Source of the DNA: Syntrophus sp964555065
GTDB lineage: Bacteria; Desulfobacterota; Syntrophia; Syntrophales; Syntrophaceae
DNA length: 64,000 bases
Direction: 5' to 3'
Assembly: GCA_964555065.1 (NCBI GenBank)
Contig: CAZKRB010000001.1
Span: 1-64,000, forward strand
Shown: positions 10,841-19,146 of the stretch, piece after piece
How positions within the stretch are numbered: position 1 is the stretch's first letter
How the letters are laid out: every line of letters begins with the position of its first letter
Notes under the pieces: generated by a model
The model's input: only the letters and a program-made list of their open reading frames with translations
The model's database searches: none
What the model was told of the DNA's origin: nothing
Program-made: the position numbers and the translations under genes

Positions 10841-11314
10841 TCAATATTCGCGTTCCGCTTCCCTGAAGGCGTCCTTGAGATCTTCGTAACTCCTGGAAAA
10901 TCCCTTTTTTACGTCTTTCCACGCCGCGGTGGAACTCTGCTTCATGCCGCCGAACCATTCCGCCGTTTCGGTGCGCTTCTGCCGGAGCGCTTTCATCGTA
11001 GCCCGCGCCTTCTCCCGGGCGGCCGCATCCATCCGGCTCCATTTTTCGCTCAGGCGATTCTCCATGCGGTCAATCCGAACATCCATCTCCGCCAGCGCCT
11101 CTTTTGACGTCTTCACCGCCTGGTTTTTCTGCCGAATCGAATAGTCCTTAAGGGTCCGGGAAAGATCCGCGCCCTCCTCCTTGATATTCTCGGCCGTGAT
11201 TTTCTCCGGCGCCGTCCCGGCCGCCGGCTGATCGGCAAAGGCCGGCGGCGTGATCCCCAGAAAAAGCGCCAGCGCAACGATCAGGACCGCTTCTTTTAAT
11301 CTACCTCTTTCCAT
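10841..11314 (-). CDS. Secreted helical protein of unknown function
   Basis: The 157-residue product starts with a clear signal peptide (KEAVLIVALALFLGITPPAFA) with a likely cleavage after AFA, so it is periplasmic. The mature part is rich in Lys, Glu, Ala and Arg and predicted almost entirely helical. It has amphipathic stretches (MDVRIDRMENRLSEKWSRM) like small coiled-coil or apolipoprotein-like stress proteins. I recognise no family. The ATG at 11312-11314 follows AAAGGAGG and lies about 25 bases after the predicted transcription start; a longer reading is therefore rejected. It appears monocistronic. Confidence 0.75.
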   Translation of the reverse strand: MERGRLKEAVLIVALALFLGITPPAFADQPAAGTAPEKITAENIKEEGADLSRTLKDYSIRQKNQAVKTSKEALAEMDVRIDRMENRLSEKWSRMDAAAREKARATMKALRQKRTETAEWFGGMKQSSTAAWKDVKKGFSRSYEDLKDAFREAEREY

Positions 11315-11345
11315 TTTTACTTGCCTCCTTTCATGATGTTTGAAA

Positions 11346-11374
11346 ATATTAAGCTTTTCAGGAAAGAATGTCAA
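11346..11374 (-). promoter_or_regulatory. Sigma-70-type promoter for the secreted helical protein
   Basis: On the minus strand TTGACA is followed after exactly 17 bases by TAATAT. Transcription would begin near 11339, leaving a leader of about 25 bases with AAAGGAGG before the ATG at 11314. The match is one of the best in the window. Confidence 0.65.
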
Positions 11375-11489
11375 CAAACCGGCTTTTTGACAATTCTCTG
11401 GAGGCAAGGGTCTTATTCTTCAGGAAGAAACATATTTCCGGAATTGACGAAGTGTCTTGCCAGCATTACACGGGATAAAAAAAGGGAAA

Positions 11490-11645
11490 ATGATCATGCC
11501 TGCCGGCAATCCGAGAGTAAACGTCGTGGTCGACAAACCCCTCTATGATAAGGATGTGGGAACTGGCGGCCAGTTAAGGTGTGTCCCTGAACGAGACCTG
11601 GTCCGGGAGGCGATTGAATTGCGGGAAGAAGCAGCGCCGGCTGGT
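11490..11645 (+). pseudogene. Decayed ribbon-helix-helix DNA-binding protein (antitoxin-like)
   Basis: The first frame reads MPAGNPRVNVVVDKPLYD, like the beta strand of ribbon-helix-helix regulators. A second frame then gives RMWELAAS, a stop codon, and GVSLNE. The first frame resumes with RDLVREAIELREE. Joined, these pieces make the usual strand, first helix, GVSL turn and second helix. Two compensating frame changes and one stop therefore interrupt it. It is convergent with the cas2 relic and overlaps its tail. Such proteins are often antitoxins; no toxin partner is visible. Confidence 0.6.
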
Positions 11646-11921
11646 TTTAAGCCGGTGGGAGATGGCCGAATCAGTAGATGTAGAGTACTCCTCATCCGGG
11701 TCGGTGTAAACACCCTGGCCGATAATCGCAATCGTGGCCGCGCATTTTCGGCAGAGGGGGAAATACTTTACACCATCTTCTGCCGGAACAATAACCTTAT
11801 CGATCCGTTCCTTCATCACGGAAAAAACGCCGCCATTCACATCCACTTCGAAAATCGACTTCTGCACGCGGACCCCGTAATCTTTCAGAATGTTTGCAAC
11901 CAAGGCGATCCGCTTCGCGGG
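11574..11921 (-). pseudogene. Truncated cas2 relic
   Basis: The frame reads KRIALVANILKDYGVRVQKS, then IFEVDVNGG, a helix, AEDGVKYFPLCRKCAATIAI and IGQG. This is the middle and end of Cas2, the CRISPR adaptation protein. The N-terminal strand with the conserved YD(I/V)xDD metal-site aspartate is missing. Its place is taken by the T-run and hairpin that terminate mscL. After about residue 75 the frame runs on into sequence antisense to the ribbon-helix-helix relic. No cas1, no other cas gene and no repeat array lie nearby. Identification rests on motif recognition only. Confidence 0.65.
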
Positions 11922-11925
11922 AACG

Positions 11926-11969
11926 AAAAAGTGCCTGCCTATCTGTAAGGCACAGACAGACAGGCAGGC
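11926..11969 (-). terminator. Rho-independent terminator after mscL
   Basis: GCCTGCCTATCTGT (11933-11946) pairs with 11956-11969 in a 14-base stem with one mismatch and a 9-base loop. On the minus strand the stem is followed by AC and TTTTT (11926-11930). It lies 23 bases past the mscL stop and marks the point where the cas2 relic loses its N-terminus. Confidence 0.75.
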
Positions 11970-11991
11970 GCTTCACGGATTCCAAGCGGGC

Positions 11992-12450
11992 TCAGCGCTT
12001 CAATTCAGAGGTGCAGTTCGGGCAGCGGGTCGCCTTGATGGGGACGGTGGAGAGGCAGTAGGGGCACTCTTTGGTGTCCGGCGCCGCCTCGGGCTGGGGT
12101 TTTTCCGTCATGCTCCGAAGTTTGTTCATGTTGCGGATGACCAGGAAGAGGGCAAAGGCCACGATGACAAAATTGACGATGGTATTGATGAAAAGTCCGT
12201 AATTGACGGTGACGGCGCCCGCTTTCTGGGCGTCCGCGAGGGTTGCAAAGGGCCCCGGGGTCGCTCCCTCTTTGATGATGAGGAAGAGGTTGGTGAAATC
12301 GGCCGAACCCAGCAGCAGACCGATGCCGGGCATGAGAAGGTCATCGACCAGAGATTTCACGATGGCGCCGAAGGCAACACCCAAAACGATACCGACGGCC
12401 ATGTCCACAACGTTTCCTTTTAATGCAAACTCCTTGAATTCCTTAAACAT
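11992..12450 (-). CDS. mscL: Large-conductance mechanosensitive channel MscL with C-terminal zinc ribbon
   Basis: MscL opens under membrane tension to release solutes on osmotic downshock. The start FKEFKEFALKGNVVDMAVGIVLGVAFGAIV is the conserved amphipathic helix and first pore helix. A second membrane helix lies at about residues 75-100. The C-terminus replaces the usual short helix bundle with a ribbon CPYC-x11-CPNC (about residues 129-147), which probably binds zinc. A good ribosome site (AAGGAGGTAAGG) precedes the ATG. At 152 residues it is slightly longer than the E. coli protein. Confidence 0.95.
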   Translation of the reverse strand: MFKEFKEFALKGNVVDMAVGIVLGVAFGAIVKSLVDDLLMPGIGLLLGSADFTNLFLIIKEGATPGPFATLADAQKAGAVTVNYGLFINTIVNFVIVAFALFLVIRNMNKLRSMTEKPQPEAAPDTKECPYCLSTVPIKATRCPNCTSELKR

Positions 12451-12555
12451 AGTCCTTACCTCCTTAAGATTAAAAAATTGTCCGATTAAATTCCTTTCAT
12501 CGCAGGGGAAAACGTTCCTCCCTGCCGCGGCATCGACGGGTAGGGGTGCAGGTCC

Positions 12556-13566
12556 TTATCCAGCCCTCTCTGCTGGAATCCTGCTCCGGAACATCCGGTA
12601 AATCCTGGCCTGGTAAAGAAGAATCAGGGGAACGCAGACGGCGGCTGCCGCCGTTAGGATCTTCAGGGTGTAAAGGCCCGCCGCGGCGTTGAAGATCGTG
12701 ATGCTGAAGGCGGGGTCGGGCCGGGCGGGGAGAAGATTGGGATACAGGCCGATCAGCCCGAAGGCCATCAGCAGTGCCAGGTTCATCCCCGAGGCGATAA
12801 AGGCCTTGAGAAAGGCGGACTTTTTCACGTAAAACCGGATGGCCGTCAGAGCGAGGAGGCAAAGGAGCGCGAGCGTGAGGTAGGCGGGGTGCCGGAGGTA
12901 ATCGGGTGAAAAGGACGCATTGAACCCGGAGGCGAGAAAGAAGACGATCATGGCGATGACGAGGTGAATCCAGGAGCGGAGGGCAAAGGCTGCCGCCCGC
13001 ACCGCCGGCTCGCCTTCCGTCCGAAAAGCGACCCACAGCGCACCATGAAGGGCAAAAAGCAGGCAGAAGAGCATACCGGTGACCAGGGGGTAAGGCGTGA
13101 ACAGCTGCCGGAGCGGACCGGAAAATCCCCGGCCGTCCAGGGGCAGGCCTTGAAAGAGGTTGCCGAAAAAGATCCCGAAGAGAAGGGCTGGTGCGGCGCT
13201 GCCGATCAGGATAGCGGCATTGCAGGCATTGCGCCGGGAGGAGGACTCGGACTTTTCCCGGAAGGCCAGCGCGACGCCCCGGAGGATCAGGGAAAAGAGA
13301 ATCAGCAGCAGCGGAACATGGAAGGCGCTGAAAAGGACGGCGGAAGCGACGGGAAAGGCCGCGAAGGTTGCGCAGCCGGCCGCAATCAGCCAGGCTTCGC
13401 TTCCGTTCCACATCGGGCCGAAGCTTTTCAGGAGGGACTCCTTTTCGCGCTCCGTTTTTCCCAGGCGATAAAGGAGCATGCCAGCTCCCAGGTCCAAGCC
13501 GCCGGCGACGAAATAGGCCGTCCAGAGAAATCCCCAGAGAACAAACCAGAGCACCGCATAATCCAT
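12556..13566 (-). CDS. cydB: Cytochrome bd oxidase subunit II (CydB), orphan
   Basis: The 336-residue protein has about eight to nine membrane segments and the CydB features WFVLWGFLWTAYFVAGGLDLGAGML, GPMWNGSEAWLIA and FREK in the conserved cytoplasmic loop. It matches subunit II of quinol oxidase bd, which reduces O2 without proton pumping and often protects anaerobes from oxygen. GGAGGG lies just before the ATG. Subunit I (cydA), carrying the haems, is not adjacent: a PBP gene lies upstream and mscL downstream. Either cydA is elsewhere or this protein works in another context. Confidence 0.9.
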   Translation of the reverse strand: MDYAVLWFVLWGFLWTAYFVAGGLDLGAGMLLYRLGKTEREKESLLKSFGPMWNGSEAWLIAAGCATFAAFPVASAVLFSAFHVPLLLILFSLILRGVALAFREKSESSSRRNACNAAILIGSAAPALLFGIFFGNLFQGLPLDGRGFSGPLRQLFTPYPLVTGMLFCLLFALHGALWVAFRTEGEPAVRAAAFALRSWIHLVIAMIVFFLASGFNASFSPDYLRHPAYLTLALLCLLALTAIRFYVKKSAFLKAFIASGMNLALLMAFGLIGLYPNLLPARPDPAFSITIFNAAAGLYTLKILTAAAAVCVPLILLYQARIYRMFRSRIPAERAG

Positions 13567-13761
13567 CCGCTCAACCCTCCGTTTCGGTTACTGATGAAGA
13601 GGACCCGAGCGAGGGCGCCTTCCCGGGCCTGCGCCGCATCTGTCCTCGATGCAGGAGTTCCCATTCAGCTTTTACGGCAGTATACAGAAGGTGGGGGGCG
13701 AAAAGCAACGAAGGATTTAAATTTCCGCGGTCTTTTTCGAAGAGAAGGGCGCCCGTTTGTC

Positions 13762-16700
13762 CTAACTGGAAGAGCGGGAGCGGGGCTGGGCGTCGGGAAC
13801 GGAAGCCTGGCGGCTTTCTGTCTTCTCGATCATCGGCTTCAGAGCGGGAGCCAGCCTTTTCAGGATTTCAACGGGCAACGAACTCGTGAAGCCGTAGCCG
13901 GCGGCCGCCGGACCGGGCACGTAGGCGGTGATCGTGCCGAAGAAGCGATCGCCGATAAAGAAAACAAAGACCGCGGCACGGTTTGTCACCCGGGACTCCA
14001 GGAGCCGCCCTTTTGGTCCATAGATCCCATAGCGGTTATCGCCCGTTCCCGTTTTGCCGCCCACCGGAATCGGGGTTCCGTCGCTGCCGACAAAGGCCCC
14101 GCGGATCTGCGCCGCAGTGCCTCTCTCGGCTACATCGATCAATGCGCTGCGCACCACGGCGGCAATCTCCGACGACAGCACCTTTTCCCCCGTAAATTCC
14201 TTCCGCCGCAGTTGCGTGTGGTAGGGGGTTCCGGAAGCGAACTGCAACTGGTCAATCCGGGCGACGGGATACCGAACACCGTCGTTCAGAACAATTCCGA
14301 CGAGTTCAGTCAAAGACGACGGCCGGTCGGCCGAGCTGCCGATGGCGGTGGCATAGGAAGGGACAAGGGAATCAAAGGGATAGCCGAGCCTTTTCCAAAC
14401 CCGGTGAATCTCCAGAAAGGCCTCGATTTCGAGCAGACTGCGGATCCGGATATCCTGGGCGTTTTTCCACCGGGTCTTGAAAAGCCAGCGATAGACCTCC
14501 TGGCGCTCGCTTACGCTGGCTCGGATGACCTCGGTGCGCTTGGCGCCGGGGTGGGAGCGGAGATGGGCGACCAGCCAGAGTTCCAGCGGGTGAAGGCGGG
14601 CGATGTAGCCCCGGTCGTGGAGATCCCACTTTTCAGGGCCGTAGGCTTCGTAGAGTTTGGCGATCTCCGGTTCCGGGAGCGGGAAGGAGGGCAGCCGGGA
14701 CTGGAGGAAAGCGGTGAATTCTCCCCTGCCCGCGGACGGCTTGATGAAGCGGAAGACCGCGGCCAGACGGGTTGGAGAGGGGTGCACGCTTTGCAGCAGA
14801 AGTTCCAGCTGCTCTTCGGGCGTCTTCTCCCGGTACTTGTTAAAAAAGCCCTTGAGAAAAATCCGGCCTTCCCGATCGGCGAACCGTTTCAGGTAAGCCT
14901 GGCGCACCGGGTCTTTTCCATCCGCCAGGATTCTGGCCGTCGATCCCGGGACGTTGTACATGTAATAAAGGACGATGTCGCGCATCAGCCTGATGAAAAC
15001 CAGGTTGACCGAGTTCCGCATGCCGTCGCGGACGGACAGGATCCTCCCATTGTCTTCCTTCCGGAAATTATGGAATACATGCTGGCCGCCGCCCGTAAAG
15101 AAGATCTCTCCGGGGCTCGCAGAGTAGCGGCGCTCCATGGCCGCATCCAGCATCGCGGCAAGGGAGGGGTCGTTTCCGGCCAGCAGGTAATCCAGCGCCC
15201 ACCGGGACAGACGATCGCCGGGGTCAACGGCGAGCGCGCGCAGCTTTTCGTGAGGAACTTTCCCATAGCGCTCATGCAGCCCGGCGATGATCTCCAGGTA
15301 CGTCACCAGCGTCCGCAGCTTTGCCGTCGAGCCCAGTTCAAGCTTCATTCCTTCATTGATGTCGAAAGGCTGGTCGAAGTTGTCCGTCTGAATGCGCAGC
15401 AGGTTGGCGTTGCCGCAATGCTCGTAAAGGGTGAAGCTGTAGGTGACCGGAGTTGGGTCGCTGCTTTCCAGGAGGCGCAGCCTGCGCAGTCCGGTCGCAT
15501 CCACGTAATCCGGGTCCCTCAGCTTCAGCAGCAACCGGCTCACCTCGTCCTGGGCCGCGCTGTTGAGAGTGCTCTGTACGGAGAGATCCAGGCGGTCCAG
15601 GTCATAGAGACGCGGCACGCCCAAAATGGAGCTCAGCTGGCGCCGGATGGTATTGGCGGCCTTGCGGTCCACGAAAGAAAGGGTGGGCCTGCTCAGCGGC
15701 CCTTCACGGAAGCGGAGCCTTTCCTGAAGCGCACGGTCGCGAAGCTCTGGGGTGATGACCCCCGCCTTGCCGAGCAGGCGCAGATAACTGTCCGTCGCCG
15801 ATTCTAGGGCATTCCGGTTGGTCACCAGGTAATAAGAAGGACGGCGCTGCGCGATGAAGAGGCTCAGAACCTGCTTGTAGGCCCTGGCCCTGTCCGGATC
15901 GTCCGACCGGAAGCCATCGCCCAGAAGCTTGTTGACCGTGTCGAAATCGGAGCCGTATACCGTCCACAAGCCATCCCCGATGCCGTTGACCTCCCCGTAT
16001 CCTGGAATCGCGGCCAGGGGAACGGAGTTCAGGTAGTCGGTGACGAGTTGGCGGCGCGCTGCCGTGGTGTCCCGCCCGTTCAGATAGGCTCTTAGAGATG
16101 CGGAAACCATCTGCCTCCCTTTTTCCAGGGCGCCGTCGGTCCGGCCGTCGGGGGAGTGGCGGAATTTTTCCAACTGCGTTGCCAGTGTGCTCGCTCCGGC
16201 AAACCCATGACCCGGGTAAAAGAGGCTGATGATCCTGTCAACCACGGCTTTCCCAAGCCGGTCCCATTCCACGGCGGGGTTGCGCTGAGGGTAGTTGGAA
16301 TCCAGCAGTTCCTTATTTTCGACAAAGAGCAGTGTCTTTACGATCAGGGACGGCACGGACGCGGAGTCGGGGTACACCCGTTCCGGATAGCGCGCATTGA
16401 AGAGGCGCCGGCCATCCTGGTCAAAAATGGCAAGCCCCGCCTGGTTCTTCTCCCGATAGCTCGGGAAAAGTCCCCAGGTCATCATTGCCGAAAGAGCGGG
16501 GGAAGGGCGGGCCTGTTCTTCAATCCGGTATTCCTGGGCGCGCAGGTTTTCGAGAAAACCCGGCAGTCGGGCATAACCCAGGCGCTTGTCATAGGGGCCG
16601 TCGGCAGGGAAGCGGGGGAGGGAATTGGGACCGGGTTCCACGGAAAAGGTGAGCTTCTGGGCAAACCAGGAGAGGAGCCGGGCCTCGAAATAGAATGTTT

Positions 16701-16827
16701 TGAACTCTACAGCCGCCAGCACACAGAGGACCACGGCGGCGATCAGAAAAGCCAGGCCGCCGAAGAAGCGGCATCGGCCGAATCGCCGGAGGACAGGGCT
16801 CCCTTTCCTCGTGATGCCGAAGGGCAT
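13762..16827 (-). CDS. Divergent bifunctional penicillin-binding protein (GT51 plus transpeptidase)
   Basis: The 1021-residue protein has one N-terminal membrane anchor (about 23-45). A GT51-like glycosyltransferase region follows, with ENKELL-x6-NPAVEW, GASTLATQLEK and TDYLNSVPLA. The C-terminal penicillin-binding transpeptidase shows all three active-site motifs: STAK near 495, SVN near 606 and KTGTG near 923. The long gap between SVN and KTG and the altered GT51 motifs (ASTLATQ for GGST-T-Q) set it apart from PBP1a/1b/1c. It would polymerise or crosslink peptidoglycan in the periplasm. Its ATG overlaps the stop of the upstream lytic transglycosylase by one base (TAATG), implying coupled synthesis. 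Confidence 0.85.
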   Translation of the reverse strand: MPFGITRKGSPVLRRFGRCRFFGGLAFLIAAVVLCVLAAVEFKTFYFEARLLSWFAQKLTFSVEPGPNSLPRFPADGPYDKRLGYARLPGFLENLRAQEYRIEEQARPSPALSAMMTWGLFPSYREKNQAGLAIFDQDGRRLFNARYPERVYPDSASVPSLIVKTLLFVENKELLDSNYPQRNPAVEWDRLGKAVVDRIISLFYPGHGFAGASTLATQLEKFRHSPDGRTDGALEKGRQMVSASLRAYLNGRDTTAARRQLVTDYLNSVPLAAIPGYGEVNGIGDGLWTVYGSDFDTVNKLLGDGFRSDDPDRARAYKQVLSLFIAQRRPSYYLVTNRNALESATDSYLRLLGKAGVITPELRDRALQERLRFREGPLSRPTLSFVDRKAANTIRRQLSSILGVPRLYDLDRLDLSVQSTLNSAAQDEVSRLLLKLRDPDYVDATGLRRLRLLESSDPTPVTYSFTLYEHCGNANLLRIQTDNFDQPFDINEGMKLELGSTAKLRTLVTYLEIIAGLHERYGKVPHEKLRALAVDPGDRLSRWALDYLLAGNDPSLAAMLDAAMERRYSASPGEIFFTGGGQHVFHNFRKEDNGRILSVRDGMRNSVNLVFIRLMRDIVLYYMYNVPGSTARILADGKDPVRQAYLKRFADREGRIFLKGFFNKYREKTPEEQLELLLQSVHPSPTRLAAVFRFIKPSAGRGEFTAFLQSRLPSFPLPEPEIAKLYEAYGPEKWDLHDRGYIARLHPLELWLVAHLRSHPGAKRTEVIRASVSERQEVYRWLFKTRWKNAQDIRIRSLLEIEAFLEIHRVWKRLGYPFDSLVPSYATAIGSSADRPSSLTELVGIVLNDGVRYPVARIDQLQFASGTPYHTQLRRKEFTGEKVLSSEIAAVVRSALIDVAERGTAAQIRGAFVGSDGTPIPVGGKTGTGDNRYGIYGPKGRLLESRVTNRAAVFVFFIGDRFFGTITAYVPGPAAAGYGFTSSLPVEILKRLAPALKPMIEKTESRQASVPDAQPRSRSSS

Positions 16828-18071
16828 TACCGCAGCGCCAGGCCGCCGCGGCGGCGGTTTGGTTTGGCGGTCTGCTTCACCCGGAGGACCTGGCCCGCCC
16901 GGATATTCGATTTTTTGAGCTTGTTTTTGGCCATCAAATGACGGACCGGCACGCCGGTGCGCCGGGAAATGTGCGTCAGTGTGTCTCCCTTCCGGACTTT
17001 GTATCTGGCCACCGCGGCGCCGGTTGCTTTCCTGGCCTGACCATGGGTTCGCCTGGCTGACAGGGATGCCTTTCTGCCCGCAGCTTTCCTGCCGGAATAT
17101 CTCGCCGCCGGAGTGCGGGTGCGCCTGGCCGGCAGGTAGTAGGATCTCAGGGGGGGATCTTCATCGGAGAGCAGGACGGGACTGTCCAGTGCAAGCTCGC
17201 CGAAATGCTGCCGATGATTTTTGTAAACGTCCACCGCTGCCAGAAATTCGGAGTAGAAATTCATGGAGGCGTATCCGAAGACCGGACCGCGGTAGTCTTC
17301 GATAATAGCCGGCAGGTCCGAGCCGTGCTTTTCCTGAGCCTGCAGCATGCCTTCCCGCCCATGGTTGTACGCGGTAATGGCCAGTGGCCAGGTGCCCAGA
17401 GCCCTGTAGTTTGCCCGCAGGAATTTCGCTGCCGCTTCCGACGAGCGGACGGCATCGAGCCGTTCATCCATCCAGCGGTTGATGGTGAGGTATTGCTTTC
17501 CTGTGCCAAACGTGAACTGCCATACCCCTACCGCGCCTGCCTTGGATCGTGCATTCCGAAATCCCGACTCGACAAGGGGGAGCAGGGCCAGCTCGGTCGG
17601 CACGCCATGGGATGCCATGATTTCGCGGAACTTCTCTACGTAGCGCCCTGACCGGATGACTCCGGCCCGGAATTGCTCCTTGATTCCAATTTGCGTGTGG
17701 ATGTTGGCGATCAGGTCGTCGACCAGGCTGAAAGACAAGGGAAGACCCTGCGCGGCGATGGCTTCATAGATGGTGGCCGCAGTCGGGCCGAGGTTTTCCG
17801 GGGTTCCCAGATTGGAGCGGATTTCCCGGAGGGCATTCTGAATCTCGGCGATCTTCTCTTCCTGTGTCTCTTCAGTGGCCACATCGTAGATCAGATTGAC
17901 ATGGAAACGGTCATGGATGATGACATCGTCCATTCCGTACTGCACGTAAACCTTTTTCCAGAAGTCGATGCGCTGCTCCAGTCCCCGGCTGCTCAAAGCA
18001 GGATTGCCGGCGGCCGCGGGGGCGGCGACGAAGAAAAAAAGCAGCAGGATGGCTATCTCTCGAAATTTCAT
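16827..18071 (-). CDS. Lytic murein transglycosylase with LysM domain (MltD-like)
   Basis: The 414-residue protein starts with a signal peptide (REIAILLLFFFVAAPAAAG). The SLT domain follows, with the catalytic glutamate in LALLPLVESGFRNARSKAGAVGVWQF and the later AITAYNHG and NFYSEFLAA motifs. A basic linker of Ala/Arg/Lys leads to one LysM module near the C-terminus (YKVRKGDTLTHISRRTGVPV). This is the MltD architecture: cleavage of the glycan with release of 1,6-anhydromuramic acid. The ATG at 18069-18071 is chosen because the signal peptide starts there after AAAGGG. It is coupled to the PBP gene through TAATG, pairing a cell-wall hydrolase with a synthase. Confidence 0.9.
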   Translation of the reverse strand: MKFREIAILLLFFFVAAPAAAGNPALSSRGLEQRIDFWKKVYVQYGMDDVIIHDRFHVNLIYDVATEETQEEKIAEIQNALREIRSNLGTPENLGPTAATIYEAIAAQGLPLSFSLVDDLIANIHTQIGIKEQFRAGVIRSGRYVEKFREIMASHGVPTELALLPLVESGFRNARSKAGAVGVWQFTFGTGKQYLTINRWMDERLDAVRSSEAAAKFLRANYRALGTWPLAITAYNHGREGMLQAQEKHGSDLPAIIEDYRGPVFGYASMNFYSEFLAAVDVYKNHRQHFGELALDSPVLLSDEDPPLRSYYLPARRTRTPAARYSGRKAAGRKASLSARRTHGQARKATGAAVARYKVRKGDTLTHISRRTGVPVRHLMAKNKLKKSNIRAGQVLRVKQTAKPNRRRGGLALR

Positions 18072-18389
18072 AGAACCCTTTCCCACGACGGCGAAGTTGC
18101 GCCAGGCAGAATCCATACGGTTTGATAGAAGTTTAAGCTTACCTGGCAAATTCTTAATTAATCATAAGCGAAAACCGGCAAATATGCAAGGCGTCCATGG
18201 GGGAACCTCTGCGCGCTGCCTTTCGGGGCAAAAGAGAGCGTTCCAGAAGAAGGACGCGGGGCCGGAGACGGCGCAGATCATCGCAATTTTTCTTCATAAA
18301 GAAGCGATCCTGCCGCTGTGAAGGTCAGAATCCATCCCTTTCACCATCCCCCCTTGGGTGCGTTTTCCGGATCGCTTCCGGATTCTTTC
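18072..18389. other. Intergenic region, no gene recognised
   Basis: These 318 bases separate the MltD-like gene from the end of the HAD gene. No frame gives a recognisable product. The part next to the MltD gene (about 18120-18180) is AT-rich and would be expected to hold its promoter, but I could not pick a confident -35/-10 pair. Confidence 0.5.
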
Positions 18390-19139
18390 TTAAAAATCTC
18401 CTTCGAGGTCCGGCATCCTGCTCATGTTTTCAACCCCCTTAAGGACATCCTTGAAACGGCGGGCGATATAATCGGGCGACACCGCTTCTCGGGATTTTTC
18501 CCCCTGAGCGGAGTCGACAAAAATGGTCCTGATGCCGAGCCTTTGCGCCCCATAAATGTCACGGACCAGGTCGTTCCCGATATAAAGCGCCTCGGCCGAG
18601 GTGAGGTTCATGACGTCGAGAGCCTTTTCGAAGAGCCTCCCGTCCGGCTTCCTGAAACCGTAAGGTGCGGAAATAATGATGGGATCAAAGTAGCCCTCCA
18701 GGCCAACCGCTTTCACCTCAGGCAGGAGGTAACAGGGTTGGGCATCGGAAACGAGGGCCAGGCGATAAGCGGGGCGCAGTTCGTCCAGGACTTTTTTCAC
18801 GTCGGGGAAAAGGCGGAGGCGTTTCCTGGAGACGGCCCGGTAGATCTGGGCGAGAACCGTGGAGAGCCTCCGCCGTTTCGCTGCAGACGGCATCCCTTCC
18901 TCCCGGAGGAAGCGGTTCCAGAGGGCCTCCACGTCTATTTCCGGATATTTTTCCTTTCGCTCTTTTCTCTGCTGCTTCAGGAGCACGTCGTAACGGTCCC
19001 GCACCGTCCACCGGTGGAGGTAGATCCCGTGATAGGTCAGGTAATGGGCGATTGTCCGGTAGATGTCTTCCCTGGACTCGTCGGTCCTGATGTCGATCAA
19101 GGTTCCGTAGAGGTCGAAGAGAAGCCCTTTGATCGCCAT
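18390..19139 (-). CDS. HAD-family hydrolase
   Basis: The 249-residue protein has the four HAD motifs in order: DLYGTL near residue 9 (nucleophile and acid aspartates in a DxYGT variant), SDAQP near 145, KPDGRLF with the conserved lysine near 175, and GNDLVRD near 202. A helical cap lies between motifs I and II, as in subfamily I phosphatases. Substrate cannot be read from sequence. It follows the APH-like kinase gene by seven bases, so the two are probably one operon handling the same small phosphorylated compound. Confidence 0.85.
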   Translation of the reverse strand: MAIKGLLFDLYGTLIDIRTDESREDIYRTIAHYLTYHGIYLHRWTVRDRYDVLLKQQRKERKEKYPEIDVEALWNRFLREEGMPSAAKRRRLSTVLAQIYRAVSRKRLRLFPDVKKVLDELRPAYRLALVSDAQPCYLLPEVKAVGLEGYFDPIIISAPYGFRKPDGRLFEKALDVMNLTSAEALYIGNDLVRDIYGAQRLGIRTIFVDSAQGEKSREAVSPDYIARRFKDVLKGVENMSRMPDLEGDF

Positions 19140-19146
19140 CGTTCGT

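Noticed and set aside
11931..11970. Leftover CRISPR repeat beside the cas2 relic
   Set aside because: The palindromic unit occurs once and has a T-run on the minus strand, so the mscL terminator explains it better.
12964..15807. 947-codon open frame antisense to cydB and the PBP gene
   Set aside because: It crosses two real genes on the opposite strand and has no domain, signal or ribosome site.
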